NCBI GenBank assembly: GCA_900554595.1
Contig: USHZ01000093.1
Coordinates: forward strand, 1-7,809
DNA from: an uncultured Collinsella sp.
GTDB lineage: Bacteria > Actinomycetota > Coriobacteriia > Coriobacteriales > Coriobacteriaceae
DNA: 7,809 nt
Direction: 5' to 3'
Part shown: positions 7,019 through 7,809 of the stretch, piece after piece
Layout of the letters: each line of letters starts with the position of its first letter
Position numbering within the stretch: the stretch's first letter is position 1
Position numbers and translations under genes: made by a program
The notes under the pieces: model-generated
Database searches by the model: none
Told to the model about the DNA's origin: nothing
What the model saw: the letters and a program-made list of their open reading frames with translations, nothing else

Positions 7019-7809
7019 TTAGTTCTCCTCTGATCCAGTCGTATCGGCATGGTGCTTGGCCATGAACTGCTGCTTGAAGTCACCGATGACGCGCAGGAGC
7101 TCAGCCTTGGTGTCATCGTCGATCTTCTTGGCGCGAACCTTGTCGAGAAGCGAGCCAAAGCCATTGTCCATGTACTCGACGAGCTCTGCACGGAAAGGCA
7201 GCACGTCGGCGATCTCCAGGTCATCCAGGAAGCCCTCGTTGCCAGCGAACAGCGTAACGATCTGCTCGCCAACCTCGAACGGCTTGTAGCGCGGCTGCTT
7301 CAGGAGCTCGGTCATGCGAGCGCCATGGGTAAGCTGCTTTTGCGTGGCCTCGTCAAGGTCGGAGCCGAACTGCGTAAAGCCGGCGAGCTCCTGGTACGAA
7401 GCGAGGTCCAGGCGAAGGTTGCCGGCAACCTGCTTCATGGCCTTGGTCTGAGCGTCGCCACCGACGCGAGACACGGAGATGCCCACGTCGACTGCCGGGC
7501 GCTGGCCCTGGAAGAAGAGCTCGGACTGCAGGTAGATCTGACCATCGGTAATGGAAATGACGTTGGTCGGAATGTAGGCCGAAACGTCGCCGTCCTGGGT
7601 CTCGATGATCGGCAGTGCCGTCATGGAGCCGTAGCCGTTCTTCTTGGACATCTTGACGGCACGCTCGAGCAGACGAGAGTGCAGGTAGAAGATGTCGCCA
7701 GGATAGGCCTCGCGTCCGGGCGGACGATGCAGCGTCAGCGACATCTGACGGTATGCCACGGCCTGCTTGGACAGGTCGTCGTAGATGACGAGCACGTGAC
7801 CGCCGGGGT
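7019..7809 (-). CDS. atpA: F-type ATP synthase subunit alpha, C-terminal part
   Basis: Non-catalytic nucleotide-binding partner of beta in the F1 hexamer. The window cuts the gene: 262 residues plus the stop are present, about the C-terminal half of a roughly 510-residue protein, starting at the PGGHVLVIYDD strand (Walker B region). The P-loop and N-terminal barrel are beyond the right edge. Visible family segments are LTLHRPPGREAYPGDIFYLHSRLLERA, TALPIIETQDGDVSAYIPTN, the signature PAVDVGISVS with SRVGG (the Arg here is the finger that reaches the beta catalytic site), and the C-terminal helical bundle from LAGFTQFGSDL on. The GTG at 7795 is only an internal Val codon. The frame is open to the end of the window. 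Confidence 0.96.
   Translation of the reverse strand, partial: PGGHVLVIYDDLSKQAVAYRQMSLTLHRPPGREAYPGDIFYLHSRLLERAVKMSKKNGYGSMTALPIIETQDGDVSAYIPTNVISITDGQIYLQSELFFQGQRPAVDVGISVSRVGGDAQTKAMKQVAGNLRLDLASYQELAGFTQFGSDLDEATQKQLTHGARMTELLKQPRYKPFEVGEQIVTLFAGNEGFLDDLEIADVLPFRAELVEYMDNGFGSLLDKVRAKKIDDDTKAELLRVIGDFKQQFMAKHHADTTGSEEN

Overview
The window looks like a chromosomal housekeeping segment from a GC-rich Gram-positive bacterium. It holds an F-type ATP synthase operon, a peptidoglycan-precursor gene (murA) and a LytR-CpsA-Psr (LCP) wall-polymer ligase gene on one strand, and a convergent peptidase T gene. Strongly G/C-biased third codon positions, an acidic Ser/Asp-rich LCP tail and the order atpAGDC-murA-lcp point to Actinobacteria. 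A gut Coriobacteriia member such as Collinsella is my best guess, but that is inferred from general familiarity and was not tested.

Layout, left to right. Peptidase T (46-1293, + strand) ends in a strong rho-independent terminator (1318-1357). A convergent gene-free stretch (1294-1640) follows and is the least ordinary part of the window. It holds two tandem 93-bp hairpin-forming repeat units, a partial third unit in inverted orientation, and a second terminator-like hairpin that would end the minus-strand lcp transcript. The remaining genes are all on the minus strand and read right to left: atpA (C-terminal half only, 7019-7809), atpG, atpD, atpC, an 88-bp gap with a terminator-like hairpin, murA (TTG start) and lcp. 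Apart from the atpC-murA gap, the minus-strand genes are packed to within 12 nt of each other, and atpG and atpD overlap by one base.

How the genes work together. The F1 subunits alpha, gamma, beta and epsilon form the soluble catalytic head and rotor of ATP synthase; the Fo and delta genes would lie beyond the right edge. MurA makes the first committed peptidoglycan intermediate. The LCP protein would join undecaprenyl-linked polymers to peptidoglycan outside the membrane. The hairpin between atpC and murA has its U-tract ending one base from the murA Shine-Dalgarno sequence, so it either separates the energy and cell-wall transcription units incompletely or controls read-through into murA-lcp.

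I see no tRNA, rRNA, CRISPR array, insertion sequence or phage gene, and no new multi-gene system. The main novelty candidate is the structured repeat cluster at 1391-1640.
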